Position numbers and translations under genes: made by a program
Shown: positions 45,143-46,765 of the stretch, piece after piece
Layout: every line of letters begins with the position of its first letter
How positions within the stretch are numbered: position 1 is the first letter of the stretch
Notes under the pieces: generated by a model
Told to the model about the DNA's origin: nothing
Databases searched by the model: none
What the model saw: the letters and a program-made list of their open reading frames with translations, nothing else
Assembly: GCA_913775315.1 (NCBI GenBank)
Contig: CAJYIX010000039.1
Span: 1 to 46,765 of the forward strand
DNA length: 46,765 bases
Reading direction: 5' to 3'
Origin: an uncultured Sphingomonas sp.
GTDB lineage: Bacteria > Pseudomonadota > Alphaproteobacteria > Sphingomonadales > Sphingomonadaceae

Positions 45143-45580
45143 TCATCGGAAGACCGTCCAGTCGCGCTCAGGTATTCGTCGGGTGCGCCACCAATGGCGC
45201 AGCGTCCCGGTCAAGAGCGTGAGCAAGATGGGATAGGCGGACGCTGCGTGCGCCACCTTGTAGACCTGTTGTTTGTGCACGGGCGCCAGCCAGACCCCGA
45301 TCTGCATTTCCGCACCTACGATCAGAAACGCCGCTATCAGCATCGGCCAATACCGCTCTGCATGCAGCGCGATGATCGTGATCGTAACGGCAAGCGCGCA
45401 ATCGAGCACGAGGATGCGGATATCGCGCGTCACCATCTCACCCGCCGTCACCACGAACGCGAGATCCGCTACCGCCGTGAGGAGCAGGATCAACGCCACC
45501 CAACGCTCGGGCGCGCCGCCACGCAAAATCGCGAGCAGCGATACAAGCCCGAGCGTGGCAAAGAAGAAGGTGGGGCTCAC
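45143..45580 (-). CDS. membrane protein of the island operon
   Basis: About 145 residues with four to five hydrophobic segments: FFFATLGLVSLLAIL, WVALILLLTAVADLAFVVTAG, ILVLDCALAVTITIIALHAE, MLIAAFLIVGAEMQIGVWLA and a last weaker one. I start it at the GTG at 45580, preceded by GGGA; an upstream extension to 45655 overlaps the preceding gene and is less likely. The function is unknown. It sits between a membrane-anchored LuxR-type protein and a MarR-type regulator, which suggests a role in signal sensing. Confidence 0.7.
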   Translation of the reverse strand: MSPTFFFATLGLVSLLAILRGGAPERWVALILLLTAVADLAFVVTAGEMVTRDIRILVLDCALAVTITIIALHAERYWPMLIAAFLIVGAEMQIGVWLAPVHKQQVYKVAHAASAYPILLTLLTGTLRHWWRTRRIPERDWTVFR

Positions 45581-45596
45581 GCGATCCCGTATCGAG

Positions 45597-45938
45597 CTAT
45601 GCGACCGCGCGTAGATGTGTCTCGATCGATGCCGCCGGCGCATCGCGCTCGGCATTCGTTGTCGGTATCGTATCGCCCCATGCCTGGGGGATCAGCTCGC
45701 GTCGCGCGGCGATCTCAAGCGCCTTCGCATGGGCACGGGCAAGATGATGACGCCCGCGTAGATGCAAATTCATCGCCTCCACAATATCGGCGTAAACCGC
45801 TTGGCTCTCACCAAACTTGAGCCCTTCGACATTCTGGGCCGAGGCCATTAGCTGCGTGTAGCTTGCCAACGCCGCATCGCAGCCCGCCTCGGCACCATCA
45901 AGTTTTGTAATGAATTCAAGCACGTCCCGTTTGATCAT
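45597..45938 (-). CDS. hypothetical helical protein of the island operon
   Basis: The 113-residue protein (MIKRDVLEFITKLDGAEAGC...) is mostly helix: DAALASYTQLMASAQNV, YADIVEAMNLHLRGRHHLARAHAKALEIA. It has no signal or membrane segment. A clear GGGGAAA site precedes the ATG. The ATG overlaps the stop of the LuxR-type gene by 4 bp (ATGA), so the two products are coupled and may interact. I do not recognise a family of known function. Confidence 0.72.
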   Translation of the reverse strand: MIKRDVLEFITKLDGAEAGCDAALASYTQLMASAQNVEGLKFGESQAVYADIVEAMNLHLRGRHHLARAHAKALEIAARRELIPQAWGDTIPTTNAERDAPAASIETHLRAVA

Positions 45939-46399
45939 CGACTTTCCCCTGTTCGGGGTGGATTCGCCGCGTCGTAAATCGCGATCGATCGCACCGCCCA
46001 TGTCGCAGCCAACGCGAGGCTTGCGGTGAGGGCGAGCGAGATCAGGACGATGATCCCGAGGCGCTGCAGCTTTGACAGCCGCTCCATCCCTCGCCCCGTC
46101 GGCACTCCGACCGCTGGCTGCTGGGGTACTGTTACCGGCTGAGGACGGGGCGCCTCTACCGGGGAAAATCCCCCGGGGCATTTATCATCAAATAATTCCA
46201 GATACTTAGTGATCGCATCTGATCGATAGTTCTGGCCGAGCTTTGCTTTTGCACCATCGATGTATCCGTCGACCGTCTTCACCGATAGCCCAAGGGCGTT
46301 TGCGATCGCTTTGTTGGTTTTGTGCGAGGCGGCCAGTCGCATGCACTCATGTTCGCGTCGAGTGAGCTTCGGCACGTTTAGATCAGTGACAGGTATCAC
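45935..46399 (-). CDS. LuxR-type HTH regulator with a C-terminal membrane helix
   Basis: The 154-residue protein starts (GTG at 46399) almost directly with the LuxR-type HTH: KLTRREHECMRLAASHKTNK...LSVKTVDGYIDGAKAKLG, residues 11-55. A Pro-rich linker follows (80-105), then one membrane helix (LGIIVLISLALTASLALAATWAV, about 114-136) and a short tail. There is no receiver or ligand domain. The layout of DNA-binding head and membrane anchor is unusual. The start is uncertain because no good ribosome binding site is seen. It is the first gene of a five-gene minus-strand operon. Confidence 0.85.
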   Translation of the reverse strand: MIPVTDLNVPKLTRREHECMRLAASHKTNKAIANALGLSVKTVDGYIDGAKAKLGQNYRSDAITKYLELFDDKCPGGFSPVEAPRPQPVTVPQQPAVGVPTGRGMERLSKLQRLGIIVLISLALTASLALAATWAVRSIAIYDAANPPRTGESR

Positions 46400-46642
46400 G
46401 AGAAACGCGACCAGCGCAAAGGTCGCGGATTATTCGCCCCCGACAAGCCAGGCAGGAGATCAGCGCCGCTTTGGTCGACGTTCACAAGTCGGCCCCTCAT
46501 ATGATGCGTGAGCAAATCGCTTAGACCCACAATGCATCCATGAACAATCAGTTCGGACCTTTTTGATCCGCTTTGGCTGGAATGCGGGCTTACACATTGC
46601 GGTACCGTAACAAACGGCAGCGATGGACGACGTTTGATCTAG
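46400..46642. other. intergenic region between island operon and insertion sequence
   Basis: These 243 bp should hold the promoter of the LuxR-type operon on the minus strand. No confident -35/-10 pair or operator was found. Short open frames here read as low-quality sequence. The region ends with CTAG at 46639-46642, a typical target of IS5-type elements. Confidence 0.4.
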
Positions 46643-46765
46643 GGTCAGGACTCGTTGATCACAGCCAGAAGATGATGGTGGCAGCGAGGGCGACGGCGGA
46701 GAAGAAGGCGTTTGGGCACCGATCGTAGCGGGTGGCGACACGGCGCCAGTCCTTCAGACGGCCGA
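46643..46765 (-). mobile_element. end of an IS5-family insertion sequence (cut by the window)
   Basis: The element starts after a CTAG site with GGTCAGGACTCG as its likely terminal repeat. The rest continues past the window, so the second end and the target duplication cannot be checked. It lies in the probable island, not in the chromosome backbone. Confidence 0.65.
46659..46765 (-). CDS. IS5-family transposase, C-terminal end (partial)
   Basis: The reverse strand encodes GRLKDWRRVATRYDRCPNAF followed by a hydrophobic end (FSAVALAATIIFWL) and a stop at 46661-46659. This is the conserved C-terminus of IS5-type DDE transposases, including the YREK-like region's Arg and Tyr. Only the last 35 residues or so are in the window; whether the gene is complete cannot be told. 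Confidence 0.85.
   Translation of the reverse strand, partial: GRLKDWRRVATRYDRCPNAFFSAVALAATIIFWL

Noticed and set aside
44036-46642. Integrase gene for the proposed island
   Set aside because: None of the frames here shows tyrosine-recombinase motifs; if present it must be outside the window.

Overview
The window is GC-rich chromosomal DNA from an alphaproteobacterium, most likely a sphingomonad (Sphingomonas or a close relative). The grounds are the gene families present: a very large TonB-dependent receptor next to tryptophan-halogenase-like flavoproteins, an exosortase-A-type glycosyltransferase, a short charged protein of the DUF6481 type, a GAAC-N7-GAAC SOS-type box and EcfG-type GGAAC promoters. 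Assignments rest on reading motifs by eye; no database search was run.

Layout. 1-1000: start of rplL and all of rplJ (minus strand) with a hairpin leader. 1127-5180: a secreted M14 carboxypeptidase, a prepilin peptidase and a thiolase. 5185-6897: a DNA methyltransferase with a C-terminal Mrr-like nuclease domain. 7103-14021: a small conserved protein, uvrA, a membrane protein plus PepSY protein pair, tRNA-Arg(TCT), and three small coupled genes. 14130-30503: the carbohydrate-utilisation region. 30497-31046: two small genes. 31041-33046: an S24-type repressor facing a two-gene unit across a control region, then a membrane protein. 33016-35545: a glycosyltransferase, a small protein and an acyltransferase. 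35549-40190: a PfpI/DJ-1 protein and topoisomerase IB (divergent, stress-type promoters), an MscS channel and a hybrid histidine kinase. 40451-43952: nadA, a membrane protein, a DUF4230 protein and an MBL-fold hydrolase. 43990-46765: the end of a probable genomic island. It begins at a 46-nt 3' piece of tRNA-Thr(CGT) and carries a compact minus-strand regulatory operon. It runs into the end of an IS5-type insertion sequence at the window edge.

The most interesting region is 14-30.5 kb. A GH10 xylanase and a GH3 glycosidase converge on a 1155-residue TonB-dependent receptor. The receptor is divergent from a six-gene operon: four consecutive tryptophan-halogenase-family flavoproteins, a JmjC/cupin-type 2-oxoglutarate oxygenase and a GH9 glycanase. 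The first five genes overlap by 4 bp at every junction. Three halogenases keep the catalytic Lys and Glu and the Ser-Thr chloride site. The second has Arg for Lys, Trp for Ser and a changed WxWxIP motif, so it looks like a dedicated non-halogenating paralogue. Similar 14-bp LacI-type operator candidates lie before the xylanase and between the receptor and the halogenases. This suggests one sugar-responsive regulon for uptake and breakdown of xylan or mixed glucan, tied to an oxidative or halogenating modification whose substrate is unknown. No LacI regulator, flavin reductase, SapC-like protein or sugar permease is in the window.
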